Source of the DNA: Aureivirga marina
GTDB taxonomy: Bacteria > Bacteroidota > Bacteroidia > Flavobacteriales > Flavobacteriaceae
Length of the DNA stretch: 64,000 nt
Direction: 5' to 3'
Assembly: GCF_015767265.1 (NCBI RefSeq)
Contig: NZ_JADPIB010000002.1
Location: 183,688 to 247,687, forward strand
How positions within the stretch are numbered: position 1 is the stretch's first letter; each line of letters begins with the position of its first letter. The translations under genes were made by a program, and so were the position numbers. A model generated the notes under the pieces. It was not told where the DNA came from. It made no database searches and saw nothing but the letters and a program-made list of their open reading frames with translations. This document shows positions 32,129-41,300 of this stretch, piece after piece.

Positions 32129-34336
32129 ATGAAAAAAATATGGATAGCATTTAGCTTAGTCATACTTTTATCTTTTTCAGCATTAATTTGGGTTGGAGTA
32201 AAAATTTACCAAGAACAGCCACCAATTCCTGAAAAAGTTTTAGTAGATGGGACAAATGAAACTTTATTTACAAAAGAACAAATTCAAAGAGGACAAAATG
32301 TTTGGGAATCTATCGGAGGAATGGAAGTTGGTTCGATTTGGGGACATGGAAGTTATGTTGCGCCAGATTGGAATGCAGATTGGATTCATAAAGAAGCTGT
32401 TTATTTGTTAGATAAATGGGCTTTTAAAGATTATAATAAAACTTATGAGAGTTTAGCTGAAGAGCAAAAAGCAATTTTGAAAGCTCGACTGATTTCACAA
32501 GTAAAAACAAATACATTTGATTCAGAAAATATTACTATTTCAAAAGATCGCAAAGAAGCAATTGAAAGTAATATGGAGCATTACACAAAAATCTTTTCGG
32601 AAGGTCATGAAAAATATGCAATTCCAAGAGATTTATTGACTGATAAATCTAAATTACATGATTTAAACGCATTTATTTTCTGGTCTTCTTGGGCGGCTTC
32701 TACTAATAGGATTGATGATAATGTAACTTATACTTCCAATTGGCCTCATGAGCCGTTAATTGATAATGAAATTACAACTGGAGCGCAAATGTGGTCTGGA
32801 TTTTCTATTATTCTTTTGTTATTTTTTGTTGGAATGATGGTTTGGTATTATCTGAAAAATATTCATCAAGAAGATCATACAATTCTTTCTGATAATGATC
32901 CTTTATTAAAAGTGAATATTTTACCTCAACAAAGATCGATTTTAAAATATTTCTTTGTCATTAGTTTATTAATTGGCTTACAAGTTCTTCTTGGAATTGT
33001 AACTGTTCATTATGGAGTTGAAGGACAACACTTCTTCGGTTTTGAATTATCACAATATTTACCTTATACAATTTCTAGAACTTGGCATACACAATTAGCG
33101 ATTTTCTGGATTGCAGCTGCTTGGTTGGCAACAGGATTATTTATCGCACCAATGATTAGTGGAAAAACATTTAAATATGAAAAATTCGGAATCAACTTCT
33201 TATTTTTTGCATTGTTAATTATCGTAGTTGGTTCTATGATTGGAGAATGGCTTGGTGTAAAACAATATTTAGATTTAACAGTGAATTTCTTCTTCGGTCA
33301 TCAAGGTTATGAATACATGGATTTAGGAAGGTTTTGGCAAATACTTTTAGGAGTTGGATTAGTTCTATGGATGGTAATTGTTGGAGCGCATATTTTAGTT
33401 GGAATTAGAAGAAAAGATAGCTCTAAAAACTTATTGATTTTATTCTTAATTGCTGTAGTTGCAATTGGTTCTTTCTTCTTCTCTGGATTAATGTATGGAG
33501 AACATTCTACACTTTCAATGATTAATTATTGGAGATGGTGGTTAGTGCATCTTTGGGTAGAAGGATTCTTTGAAGTTTTCGCAACAGTTGTAATTGCTTT
33601 CTTATTTGTAAAAATGAAATTACTTCGTCCGAAATCTGCTGGAAAAGCAACTGTTTTATCAGCAATCATTTTCTTATCTGGAGGAATTATCGGAACATTA
33701 CACCATTTATATTTCTCAGGAACAACAATTCATGCAATCGCACTTGGAGCTACATTTAGTGCTTTAGAAGTTGTGCCATTGACATTAATCGGATTTGAAA
33801 TCTGGGAAAACTGGAATTTATTAAAAGTAAAAAAATGGGTGCAAAGATATAAATGGCCAATTTATTTCTTCCTTTCTGTTTCTTTCTGGAATATGCTTGG
33901 AGCTGGAGTATTTGGATTCATGATCAATCCGCCAATTGCTTTGTATTATGTACAAGGATTAAATACAACAGCAGTTCATGCACACACAGCTTTATTTGGA
34001 GTTTATGGAATGCTTGGAATGGGATTAGTTTTATTCTGTTTACGAATTATTTCTAAAACAAATTGGAATGAAAAACCATTGAAAATTGCTTTTTGGGCTT
34101 TAAATATCGGATTGATTGCAATGGTTGCTTTAAGTCTTTTACCTCAAGGAATTATTCAAACAATGGCTTCAATCGAACATGGATATTGGTATGCAAGAAG
34201 CAGTGAAGTTTTATATTCTGACAGTATGCAAATCATCAAATGGTTACGTGTTGTAGGAGATGTTATTTTCTCTGTAGGAATTGTTTATTTCTGTACATTC
34301 ATTGTAAAAGAAACCTTGAATTGTTTTAAAAAATAG
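32129..34336 (+). CDS. norB: Quinol-dependent nitric oxide reductase (qNorB)
   Basis: The 735-residue membrane protein reduces two NO to N2O using quinol. The N-terminus is a NorC-like extension (one helix at about 8-30, then a periplasmic domain with VWESIGGMEVGSIWGHGSYVAPDW) fused to a NorB-type 12-helix subunit, the qNor fusion. Haem and metal histidines lie in SRTWHTQLAIFWIA, WWLVHLWVEGFFEVFA, LHHLYFSGTT and VHAHTALFGVYG; the acidic channel residues near EWLGVKQYLD are kept. The ATG at 32129 is chosen because the promoter lies at 32092-32099; an upstream start at 32060 would fall in the second FNR box. It has its own terminator. Confidence 0.96.
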   Translation: MKKIWIAFSLVILLSFSALIWVGVKIYQEQPPIPEKVLVDGTNETLFTKEQIQRGQNVWESIGGMEVGSIWGHGSYVAPDWNADWIHKEAVYLLDKWAFKDYNKTYESLAEEQKAILKARLISQVKTNTFDSENITISKDRKEAIESNMEHYTKIFSEGHEKYAIPRDLLTDKSKLHDLNAFIFWSSWAASTNRIDDNVTYTSNWPHEPLIDNEITTGAQMWSGFSIILLLFFVGMMVWYYLKNIHQEDHTILSDNDPLLKVNILPQQRSILKYFFVISLLIGLQVLLGIVTVHYGVEGQHFFGFELSQYLPYTISRTWHTQLAIFWIAAAWLATGLFIAPMISGKTFKYEKFGINFLFFALLIIVVGSMIGEWLGVKQYLDLTVNFFFGHQGYEYMDLGRFWQILLGVGLVLWMVIVGAHILVGIRRKDSSKNLLILFLIAVVAIGSFFFSGLMYGEHSTLSMINYWRWWLVHLWVEGFFEVFATVVIAFLFVKMKLLRPKSAGKATVLSAIIFLSGGIIGTLHHLYFSGTTIHAIALGATFSALEVVPLTLIGFEIWENWNLLKVKKWVQRYKWPIYFFLSVSFWNMLGAGVFGFMINPPIALYYVQGLNTTAVHAHTALFGVYGMLGMGLVLFCLRIISKTNWNEKPLKIAFWALNIGLIAMVALSLLPQGIIQTMASIEHGYWYARSSEVLYSDSMQIIKWLRVVGDVIFSVGIVYFCTFIVKETLNCFKK

Positions 34337-34364
34337 TCTTTTTAGTTTAGTTATAATTTGAAGA

Positions 34365-34402
34365 ATGAAAAGAGAGATTTAATTGCTCTCTTTTCATTTT
34401 TT
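34365..34402 (+). terminator. norB terminator
   Basis: ATGAAAAGAGAG (34365-34376) pairs with CTCTCTTTTCAT (34386-34397) around a nine-base loop, followed by T's. Confidence 0.82.
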
Positions 34403-34478
34403 GATTTAAAAACCAAAATATCTAGAAAAAAAATTGTGTATCATGCTTTAAACAACAAAAGAACTCCTCTTTAAAACT

Positions 34479-34508
34479 TTGACACTTCGCACCTTTCTTG
34501 TATATTTG
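34479..34508 (+). promoter_or_regulatory. ffh promoter
   Basis: TTG (34479-34481), a 19-base spacer and TATATTTG (34501-34508) are a textbook Bacteroidota promoter, 28 bases before the ffh ATG. Confidence 0.72.
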
Positions 34509-34536
34509 TTGCTTCAAAAAAACGATGTAAGACACT

Positions 34537-35865
34537 ATGTTTAATAATTTAAGTGATAAATTAGATAAAGCATTTCATGTATTAAAAGGACATGGAAAAA
34601 TTACCGAAGTAAATGTTGCTGAGACTTTAAAAGAAGTTAGAAGAGCTTTACTAGATGCCGATGTTAACTTTAAAATTGCAAAAGATTTTACAAAAAGAGT
34701 AAAAGAAAAAGCTATTGGACAAGATGTATTAACGACATTGAATCCAGGGCAATTGATGGTTAAGATTGTAAAAGACGAATTAACAGAATTAATGGGTGGT
34801 GACTCTGTAGGAATTAATCTTTCAGGAAATCCTTCAATAATTTTAATGTCTGGTTTACAAGGTTCTGGTAAAACTACATTTTCTGGTAAGCTTGCTAATT
34901 ACTTAAAAACAAAAAAAACTAAACAAGTTCTTTTAGTTGGTTGTGATGTTTATCGTCCTGCCGCTGTAAATCAGCTTCGTGTTGTTGGGGAGCAAATCGG
35001 TGTTGAGGTTTATGCTGAAGAAGGAAACCAAAATCCAGTTGAAATTTCTCAAAACGCAATTAAATATGCAAAAGAAAATGGAAAGAATGTAGTTATCATC
35101 GATACGGCTGGTCGTTTAGCTGTTGACGAAGAGATGATGACAGAGATTTCCAATATCCATAAAGCAATTGAGCCACAAGAAACTTTATTCGTTGTGGATT
35201 CTATGACAGGTCAAGATGCTGTAAATACTGCAAAAGCTTTCAACGATGTATTAAACTTTGACGGAGTTGTATTAACAAAGTTAGATGGTGATACTCGTGG
35301 TGGAGCTGCATTGACAATTAAATCTGTTGTAAACAAACCAATCAAGTTTATCGGTACAGGAGAGAAAATGGAAGCAATTGATGTTTTCTATCCAAGTCGT
35401 ATGGCTGACCGTATTCTTGGAATGGGAGACGTTGTTTCTCTTGTAGAAAGAGCGCAAGAGCAGTTTGATGAGGAGCAAGCAAGAAAGATTCAAAAGAAAA
35501 TTGCAAAGAACCAATTTGGTTTTGATGATTTCTTATCGCAAATTCAGCAAATCAAGAAAATGGGTAACATGAAAGATTTACTTGGAATGATCCCAGGAGC
35601 TGGAAAAGCGTTAAAAGATGTAGATATTGACGATGATGCTTTCAAAGGAATTGAGGCGATTATTTTCTCAATGACACCAGATGAAAGACAAAATCCTGCG
35701 ACAATCAATGCAAGTAGAAAGAAAAGAATCGCAAAAGGTTCTGGAACTTCCGTACAAGAAGTAAATCAACTTCTGAAACAATTCAACCAAATGAGCAAAA
35801 TGATGAAGATGATGCAAGGTGGTGGCGGAAGAAAAATGATGCAAATGATGAAAAACATGAAATAA
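34537..35865 (+). CDS. ffh: Signal recognition particle protein Ffh
   Basis: The 442-residue GTPase with 4.5S RNA targets signal-anchor proteins to the membrane. The N domain (residues 1-85) is followed by the G domain with GLQGSGKT (106-113), DVYRPAAVNQL, DTAGRLAVDEEMM, and TKLDGDTRGGAAL; the C-terminal M domain is Met-rich (from about 300, ending MSKMMKMMQGGGGRKMMQMMKNMK in pieces). Length is usual. A good promoter and a GC-rich terminator frame it, so it seems monocistronic. The SRP RNA gene was not found in the window. Confidence 0.98.
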   Translation: MFNNLSDKLDKAFHVLKGHGKITEVNVAETLKEVRRALLDADVNFKIAKDFTKRVKEKAIGQDVLTTLNPGQLMVKIVKDELTELMGGDSVGINLSGNPSIILMSGLQGSGKTTFSGKLANYLKTKKTKQVLLVGCDVYRPAAVNQLRVVGEQIGVEVYAEEGNQNPVEISQNAIKYAKENGKNVVIIDTAGRLAVDEEMMTEISNIHKAIEPQETLFVVDSMTGQDAVNTAKAFNDVLNFDGVVLTKLDGDTRGGAALTIKSVVNKPIKFIGTGEKMEAIDVFYPSRMADRILGMGDVVSLVERAQEQFDEEQARKIQKKIAKNQFGFDDFLSQIQQIKKMGNMKDLLGMIPGAGKALKDVDIDDDAFKGIEAIIFSMTPDERQNPATINASRKKRIAKGSGTSVQEVNQLLKQFNQMSKMMKMMQGGGGRKMMQMMKNMK

Positions 35866-35867
35866 TA

Positions 35868-35898
35868 AAAAAAAGCAAGCAACACGCTTGCTTTTTTT
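35868..35898 (+). terminator. ffh terminator
   Basis: AAAAAAAGCAAGC (35868-35880) and GCTTGCTTTTTTT (35886-35898) form a 13-bp stem with loop AACAC. Confidence 0.88.
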
Positions 35899-35981
35899 TA
35901 TTCTAATAATTACTAACCATGAAATGATTTAATTTATTTTCAGTGGATTAAATTATTTCCTTAAAATAACAATACAACTCC

Positions 35982-36860
35982 ATGACAATTTTAGACGGAA
36001 AACAAACATCTACTAACATTAAAAACGAACTAAAAGAGGAAGTTCAATTAAGAAAAGAAAATGGTTTAAAAGCACCACATTTAGCAGCAATTATTGTTGG
36101 AAATGATGGAGCGAGTATGACATATGTAAGCAGCAAAGTGAAAGCTTGTGATTTTGTTGGTTATGATTCTACTTTAATTGAATTACCAACAGAAACTACA
36201 GAAGAGGAATTGTTACAACAAATTTCTGATTTGAATACTAATCCTGCTATTGATGGTTTTATTGTACAGCTTCCTTTACCAAAACATATTGATGAGCAGA
36301 AAGTATTGTTAGCAGTAGATCCTGATAAAGATGTTGATGGATTCCACCCTACAAATGTTGGTAAAATGACTTTAAACTTACCAACCTTTTTACCAGCTAC
36401 ACCTTATGGAATTTTAGAATTATTAGAGCGCTATAACGTAGAAACTTCAGGAAAAAATGTGGTTGTAATCGGTAGAAGTCATATTGTTGGAAGTCCAATG
36501 AGTATTTTAATGTCACAAAAAAGACCAGCAGGAAATGCTACGGTAACAATTACACACTCTAGAACAAAAAACTTAGAAGAAATCACAAAAGAAGCAGATA
36601 TTATTGTAGCCGCTTTAGGAAAACCTGAATTCTTAACTGGAGATATGGTAAAAGATGGTGTAACGATTATTGATGTTGGAATTACTCGTGTAGAAGATGC
36701 TACTAAAAAACGTGGATATCGTTTGGCTGGAGATGTTGATTTTGCTTCTGTTAGTCCAAAAGCAGATTTCATTACACCTGTTCCCGGTGGAGTTGGACCA
36801 ATGACGATTGCAATGTTATTAAAAAATACAATGTTAGCTTGTCAGAGAAGAAACGATTAA
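35982..36860 (+). CDS. folD: Methylenetetrahydrofolate dehydrogenase/cyclohydrolase (FolD)
   Basis: The 292-residue bifunctional enzyme interconverts 5,10-methylene-, methenyl- and 10-formyl-tetrahydrofolate using NADP. The catalytic Tyr48 and Lys52 are in [19 protein letters not shown] and [11 protein letters not shown] line the folate site; the NADP loop is GRSHIVGSP (164-172) and [14 protein letters not shown] closes the C-terminus (about 265-278). Length is typical. No clear promoter is seen in the 80 bases upstream, although the ffh terminator lies in that gap. Confidence 0.97.
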   Translation: MTILDGKQTSTNIKNELKEEVQLRKENGLKAPHLAAIIVGNDGASMTYVSSKVKACDFVGYDSTLIELPTETTEEELLQQISDLNTNPAIDGFIVQLPLPKHIDEQKVLLAVDPDKDVDGFHPTNVGKMTLNLPTFLPATPYGILELLERYNVETSGKNVVVIGRSHIVGSPMSILMSQKRPAGNATVTITHSRTKNLEEITKEADIIVAALGKPEFLTGDMVKDGVTIIDVGITRVEDATKKRGYRLAGDVDFASVSPKADFITPVPGGVGPMTIAMLLKNTMLACQRRND

Positions 36861-36882
36861 TTCTTATAAAAAATATAAAAAG

Positions 36883-36908
36883 AAAAGAGGTCAAATGACC
36901 TCTTTTTT
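36883..36908. terminator. folD terminator (bidirectional)
   Basis: AAAAGAGGTC (36883-36892) and GACCTCTTTT (36897-36906) form a perfect stem with loop AAAT, with T's after. Confidence 0.87.
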
Positions 36909-37058
36909 TTGTAAGACTCTTTTAAAAATTTGAAAAAGCCATAATGTAGGTTATAGCTTAAAACTATTTAGTAGAAGCTAAATCTACTACTAAGAAAGGA
37001 TATTCATTACACTCACTCGTGGAAAAGAGTATTCACTGATATAAAATTGTTCGTTTAT

Positions 37059-37337
37059 TTATGAGAATCTAATTTTTTTTTTGATTCTTAAAATTGACAT
37101 TCTAAGATAATATTTCATTATAATTCCAAAAGCTTGACCTATCAAAAACCAAATTATTATTTTCCAAAAAACAAAGGAGAAAGAAAATTCGAAAAGTCCC
37201 ATTGTATAATTTTGAATGCAATTTAAAATGAATAAAATTCCACCAAAAATTAATCCTGACTTCACCCATTTCTTTCCTTCATATTGTTTTTGTTGCTCAT
37301 AATAAAACTCCAGTTTATCATATAGCTCATCTTTCAT
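37059..37337 (-). CDS. Small membrane protein of unknown function
   Basis: The 92-residue product has a charged N-terminus (MKDELYDKLEFYYEQQKQYEGKKW in pieces), two hydrophobic segments (about 26-45 and 53-75) and a basic tail (LRIKKKIRFS). I do not recognise the family. A minus-strand TACTTTTG at 37379-37372 fits a promoter -7 element 35 bases before the start. It faces folD across a 150-base gap with nothing notable. Confidence 0.68.
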   Translation of the reverse strand: MKDELYDKLEFYYEQQKQYEGKKWVKSGLIFGGILFILNCIQNYTMGLFEFSFSFVFWKIIIWFLIGQAFGIIMKYYLRMSILRIKKKIRFS

Positions 37338-37566
37338 AATTTCTTTATTTAAAATAGATGTTTTGTTTTTTCAAAAGTAGAAATAGTTATTTGTATATTA
37401 ACCGTTTATATTTTTAATTTTATTAATTAAGGGAATCCCCCTACCACATTAAGCATACACTTTTCTTTCAAATAGAAACAAGAAATTTTAGCATTTTATT
37501 AATTTTTAATCTTTATATCGGCATATACTTTGTTATTCCACTGTTTGTATAAAAAATAGTGATATA

Positions 37567-37935
37567 ATGAAAGCTTATGATTTTTTAAGAATAATTTTAG
37601 GATTCAATTTTTTATTTCACTTAGTAAGTCGACTTTTAAGTGGAATTCCTGAATTTTCTATTTGGATGGTTGAAAGATTTTCAAGTACGATAATCCCCAC
37701 TTCATTAATTAAGCCCTTTGCAATAACATTACCATTTATAGAAGGAATTATTGGATTACTTTTAATCTTAAATTTATATACTAGAAAAACTCTTATCGTA
37801 GGATTGTTTATTATGCTTATTCTAATTATGGGAACAAGTATACTTGCAGATTGGAATTTGGTAGCTTTTCAAATGTTATATGTAGTTATTTTCTATTTAC
37901 TTTTAAAAGATATAGAAGAGAAAAAAGTAGCTTAA
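37567..37935 (+). CDS. DoxX-like membrane protein
   Basis: The 122-residue protein has four hydrophobic segments (about 5-25, 46-66, 74-90 and 98-115) and resembles DoxX/MauE-type small membrane proteins, for example FLRIILGFNFLFHLVSRLLSGIPEFSIWM at the start and ILADWNLVAFQMLYVVIFYLLL at the end. Function is not clear. A loose -7 element, TATACTTTG with one extra spacer base, lies at 37524-37532. It ends three bases before the convergent TPR gene. Confidence 0.68.
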   Translation: MKAYDFLRIILGFNFLFHLVSRLLSGIPEFSIWMVERFSSTIIPTSLIKPFAITLPFIEGIIGLLLILNLYTRKTLIVGLFIMLILIMGTSILADWNLVAFQMLYVVIFYLLLKDIEEKKVA

Positions 37936-37938
37936 ATT

Positions 37939-39327
37939 TTATTCAAAAATCTTTAGGATTTTCTGTACATCTTCATTTACAACAACAGATGGAAAAATCA
38001 ATCTAAAAATTTTACTTTCTTCTTTGTTTAAAGTTAAAGCTTCTTTTAAATATTTTTTACCAACAACAAATTCATTTGCTAAGAAGTAAACACCACTTAA
38101 ACGAATAGAAACACCACTATGTTCTTTCAAATATTTTTGAGAACGAAGTAAGATTTCCATTGCATGATCGAATTCACCAATGAATAATAAAACATCAGCT
38201 AAACCAAGCCAAATTTCTTCTGTATTATCTTGTAAATCGATACATTTTTGGAATGCAGTAATTGACTCTTCATAGAAGTTTAAACGAAGATTAATTTCTG
38301 CATATTTTCTCCAGTAGATAGAAGTTACTTCATCAATTTGAATGGCACGATTGATATAATATAGTGCTGAATGATAATCTTCTCTTCTACAGCAAATATC
38401 TGCCATTTGATACCAACCTTTATCTAAAACAGGATCTTGGTTTACAGTCTTTTTAAAAAACTGAAAAGCATCATCCATTTTTCCCATTTTCATGTAACAT
38501 TCTCCAATTCTAAAAAAAGCAAAGGCACTTGGATCATCCAATTCTAGAGCAATCAAATAATTATCAATTGCAATTTCAAATTGTTCTAATTTTTCAAGAG
38601 TTTTAGCTTTTTCTAAATAACCTCCAACGAAAAATTCATCAATAATTACAGCATAATCAAAAGCTCTTAAAGCTTCTTCATACTTTTTAATTGTATAATA
38701 TTGTCTTCCTAATTGATGCCAAGCAATTTCAGAATATGGATCTCTATCAATAAATTCTAGTAAATATGTAATTGCTTCTTCTTGCTTATTTTGCATATCG
38801 AAACAATAAATCACATTATAAAGAGAAGGATAATCTTCTACATCAATTTCCAGACATTTTTTAAAATTTTCTCGTGCTTCATCAAAAGAATCCATATGTA
38901 AATATTCCATTCCAATTAAAGAATATAAATCTGCTGGCTCTTCCGAATATTGCAATCCAATTTTCAAATATTCTATCGCTTTTTCGTGTTTAAATTGTTT
39001 AGAAAGTATCGAAGATTTTAAGATATAAATCTCATCATTTGTAGGTTCAATTGCATAAACTTGTTTTAAAATTTTATTTGCTTCTTCTAATTTTTCATCA
39101 AAAATAAGGAGTTCAGCTAAAAGTAATTTTAATGTAACAGAAGTTGGATGTTGTTCTAAACCAAGCGATATTGCTTTATGTGCTAAAGATTTTTTTCCTG
39201 CATCTAGATAATGATGTATAATATCTTCAAACTCTTGCGAGTCGAAAAAATATACTTCATTTGTTTTCAACATAGCTTCAAATTTTGAAAGTGCTACATT
39301 GTTATGTTCATCAGGCATCTGCTTCAT
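37939..39327 (-). CDS. Tetratricopeptide repeat protein
   Basis: The 462-residue protein consists of about 10-12 TPR units across residues 15-440, with the classic W/L-x2-L/I-G-x2-Y-x8-A-x3-Y/F pattern (for example AWHQLGRQYYTIKKYEEALRAF, FFRIGECYMKMGKMDDAFQFF, WLGLADVLLFIGEFDHAMEIL). There is no signal peptide, so it is cytosolic. It is a scaffold by family; partners are unknown. The same protein next to pyrR is common in flavobacteria. The divergent gene pyrR has a palindromic promoter. Confidence 0.87.
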   Translation of the reverse strand: MKQMPDEHNNVALSKFEAMLKTNEVYFFDSQEFEDIIHHYLDAGKKSLAHKAISLGLEQHPTSVTLKLLLAELLIFDEKLEEANKILKQVYAIEPTNDEIYILKSSILSKQFKHEKAIEYLKIGLQYSEEPADLYSLIGMEYLHMDSFDEARENFKKCLEIDVEDYPSLYNVIYCFDMQNKQEEAITYLLEFIDRDPYSEIAWHQLGRQYYTIKKYEEALRAFDYAVIIDEFFVGGYLEKAKTLEKLEQFEIAIDNYLIALELDDPSAFAFFRIGECYMKMGKMDDAFQFFKKTVNQDPVLDKGWYQMADICCRREDYHSALYYINRAIQIDEVTSIYWRKYAEINLRLNFYEESITAFQKCIDLQDNTEEIWLGLADVLLFIGEFDHAMEILLRSQKYLKEHSGVSIRLSGVYFLANEFVVGKKYLKEALTLNKEESKIFRLIFPSVVVNEDVQKILKIFE

Positions 39328-39422
39328 AAAGCTGTTCTTCTCTTATTGTAAATTTAAACTTTCCACGGCTGTGTTTTACACAAATTAAGATTTCTTTTTA
39401 ACAAAGTAATTAACAAAAATCT

Positions 39423-39451
39423 TATATTTGCTTTCCAAACAATGTTTGGAA
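39423..39451 (+). promoter_or_regulatory. pyrR promoter with a palindrome on the start site
   Basis: TATATTTG (39423-39430) is the -7 element. TTCCAAACAATGTTTGGAA (39433-39451), with nine-base arms and one central base, begins two bases later and so covers the expected transcription start. It can be an operator or a hairpin at the 5' end of the mRNA. Confidence 0.65.
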
Positions 39452-39456
39452 CAATT

Positions 39457-39999
39457 ATGAGTCAAAAATTATTACTTAACTCAAAAGAAATTCATCTTAC
39501 ACTACATCGATTAGCTTGTCAATTAATCGAAAACCATGGGGATTTCTCTAATACGGTTCTGATTGGAATTCAACCAAGAGGCGTTTTCCTAGCAGAACGA
39601 ATTGCAAAAGTACTAAAAGAAACGTATCAAATCAAAAATATTCAACTTGGACAATTGGATATTACTTTCTACCGAGACGATTTTAGAAGAAGAGACGAGC
39701 CTTTAAAAGCAAATCAGACCAATATTCATTGTATTGTAGAGAACAAAAATGTCGTATTTATTGATGATGTTTTGTATTCTGGAAGAAGTATTAATGCTTC
39801 TCTTTCTGCGATTCAATCATTTGGAAGACCAAATAATATTGAATTAATGGTATTGATTGATCGAAGATTCAGTCGACACTTACCAATACAACCAACATAT
39901 AGAGGTCGTCAAGTAGACGTGATTAACGAAGAAAAAGTCGTTGTAAATTGGCATGAAAACAACGATGAAGATGCAGTTTATATTATTACAAAAAATTAG
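39457..39999 (+). CDS. pyrR: PyrR bifunctional uracil phosphoribosyltransferase/regulator
   Basis: The 180-residue protein is a PyrR homologue: a phosphoribosyltransferase fold with the PRPP loop VVFIDDVLYSGRSINASLSAI (about residues 97-117, pattern DDVLYSGRS) and the NTVLIGIQPRGVFLAERIA segment. In Firmicutes PyrR binds pyr mRNA to stop transcription and also makes UMP. It heads the pyrR-pyrB operon here (three bases to pyrB). A start at 39442 (MFGTIMSQK) is possible, but that ATG sits inside the palindrome; MSQKLLLNSKE at 39457 is preferred. Confidence 0.92.
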   Translation: MSQKLLLNSKEIHLTLHRLACQLIENHGDFSNTVLIGIQPRGVFLAERIAKVLKETYQIKNIQLGQLDITFYRDDFRRRDEPLKANQTNIHCIVENKNVVFIDDVLYSGRSINASLSAIQSFGRPNNIELMVLIDRRFSRHLPIQPTYRGRQVDVINEEKVVVNWHENNDEDAVYIITKN

Positions 40000-40002
40000 G
40001 AA

Positions 40003-40935
40003 ATGAGCCAGCTAAGCACACAACATTTATTAGGAATAAAACATTTAAAAGAGGAAGATATCAATTTAATCTTTGAAACTGCAGATCAGTTTAAAGAGGT
40101 AATCAATCGACCTATTAAAAAAGTTCCTTCATTAAGAGATATCACAATTGCTAATTTATTCTTTGAAAATAGTACAAGAACAAAACTTTCTTTTGAATTA
40201 GCAGAAAAAAGACTTTCTGCTGATGTAATAAACTTTTCTGCCTCGCAATCTTCTGTTAAAAAAGGAGAAACTTTAATTGATACGGTTAACAATATTCTTT
40301 CGATGAAAGTAGATATTGTTGTTATGCGTCATCCAAATGTTGGAGCAGCAGATTTTTTGTCAAAACATGTTGATGCTCGAATTGTAAATGCAGGTGATGG
40401 AACACATGAACATCCAACACAAGCTTTACTAGATTCTTATTCTATCAGAGAAAAATTAGGAAGTGTAAAAGGAAAAAAAGTAGTAATTGTAGGAGATATT
40501 CTTCATTCTCGTGTTGCACTTTCAAATATTTATGCTTTAAAACTACAAGGAGCTGAAGTAAAAGTTTGTGGGCCAACTTCCTTAATTCCAAAGTATATTA
40601 CAGAACTTGGAGTTGGCGTTGAGACAAATTTGAGAAAAGCTTTAGAATGGTGTGATGTGGCAAATATGCTTCGTGTTCAAAATGAACGTATGGAAGTGAA
40701 ATATTTTCCGACTACTAGAGAGTATGCACAACTTTTTGGAATAAATAAAGATTTATTAAATTCGCTAAGTAAGGAAATTGTAATTATGCATCCTGGACCA
40801 ATTAATCGTGGAGTAGAAATTACTTCAGATGTAGCAGATTCAAAGCAATCAATTATCTTAAATCAGGTAGAAAATGGTGTTGCTATTCGTATGGCTGTAA
40901 TCTATCTTTTAGCACAACAAATCAAAAGAAATTAA
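40003..40935 (+). CDS. pyrB: Aspartate carbamoyltransferase catalytic subunit
   Basis: The 310-residue enzyme joins carbamoyl phosphate and aspartate, the committed step of pyrimidine synthesis. The carbamoyl phosphate site is FFENSTRT (residues 53-60), then DGTHEHPTQALLDSYSI (about 129-145) and MHPGPINRG near 264-272. Length is normal for PyrB, and no regulatory PyrI gene follows. It is coupled to pyrR by three bases and to the next small gene by three. Confidence 0.97.
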   Translation: MSQLSTQHLLGIKHLKEEDINLIFETADQFKEVINRPIKKVPSLRDITIANLFFENSTRTKLSFELAEKRLSADVINFSASQSSVKKGETLIDTVNNILSMKVDIVVMRHPNVGAADFLSKHVDARIVNAGDGTHEHPTQALLDSYSIREKLGSVKGKKVVIVGDILHSRVALSNIYALKLQGAEVKVCGPTSLIPKYITELGVGVETNLRKALEWCDVANMLRVQNERMEVKYFPTTREYAQLFGINKDLLNSLSKEIVIMHPGPINRGVEITSDVADSKQSIILNQVENGVAIRMAVIYLLAQQIKRN

Positions 40936-40938
40936 CCC

Positions 40939-41274
40939 ATGAAGTTAAATAAAACAGAAAAATATATACAAATAACGTCTGAGACTACTGATTTCTCAGA
41001 TTTTTATACTAATTTTACAAAAGACTTTCAAAATACCGAAAGTGATAATGTTATAATTGATTTATTATCAATTAAAAACATTGAAGTAAAAAATATTGAA
41101 TTATTTATAAATATCGCAGAGAAACACCATGAAAATGGCACGTCTTTTGTGGTTATCTCAAAAGATTTAAACATTGATGAATTACCAGATGAAGTCAACG
41201 TTGTTCCAACACTTATCGAAGCTATTGATGTTATAGATATGGAGGAAATGCAAAGAGATTTGTTGGATATGTGA
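40939..41274 (+). CDS. STAS-like small protein of the pyr-rnz cluster
   Basis: The 111-residue acidic protein has a predicted alternating strand-helix pattern like STAS/anti-anti-sigma domains: DNVIIDLLSIKNIEVKNIELFINIAEKHHENGTSFVVISKDLNIDELPDEVNVVPTLIEAIDVIDMEE, read in pieces over residues 36-105. The phosphorylatable Ser/Thr expected after the second strand is not clear. Similar proteins precede rnz in flavobacteria and are sometimes labelled after it without evidence. It starts three bases after pyrB. Function unknown. Confidence 0.72.
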   Translation: MKLNKTEKYIQITSETTDFSDFYTNFTKDFQNTESDNVIIDLLSIKNIEVKNIELFINIAEKHHENGTSFVVISKDLNIDELPDEVNVVPTLIEAIDVIDMEEMQRDLLDM

Positions 41275-41300
41275 TTTCATTTAAATATAAAAACTAAAAT

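Noticed and set aside
37339..37566. Riboswitch or small RNA between the small membrane protein genes
   Set aside because: Only a short GGGAATCCCC-like palindrome and promoter-like elements are present; no conserved riboswitch pattern was seen.
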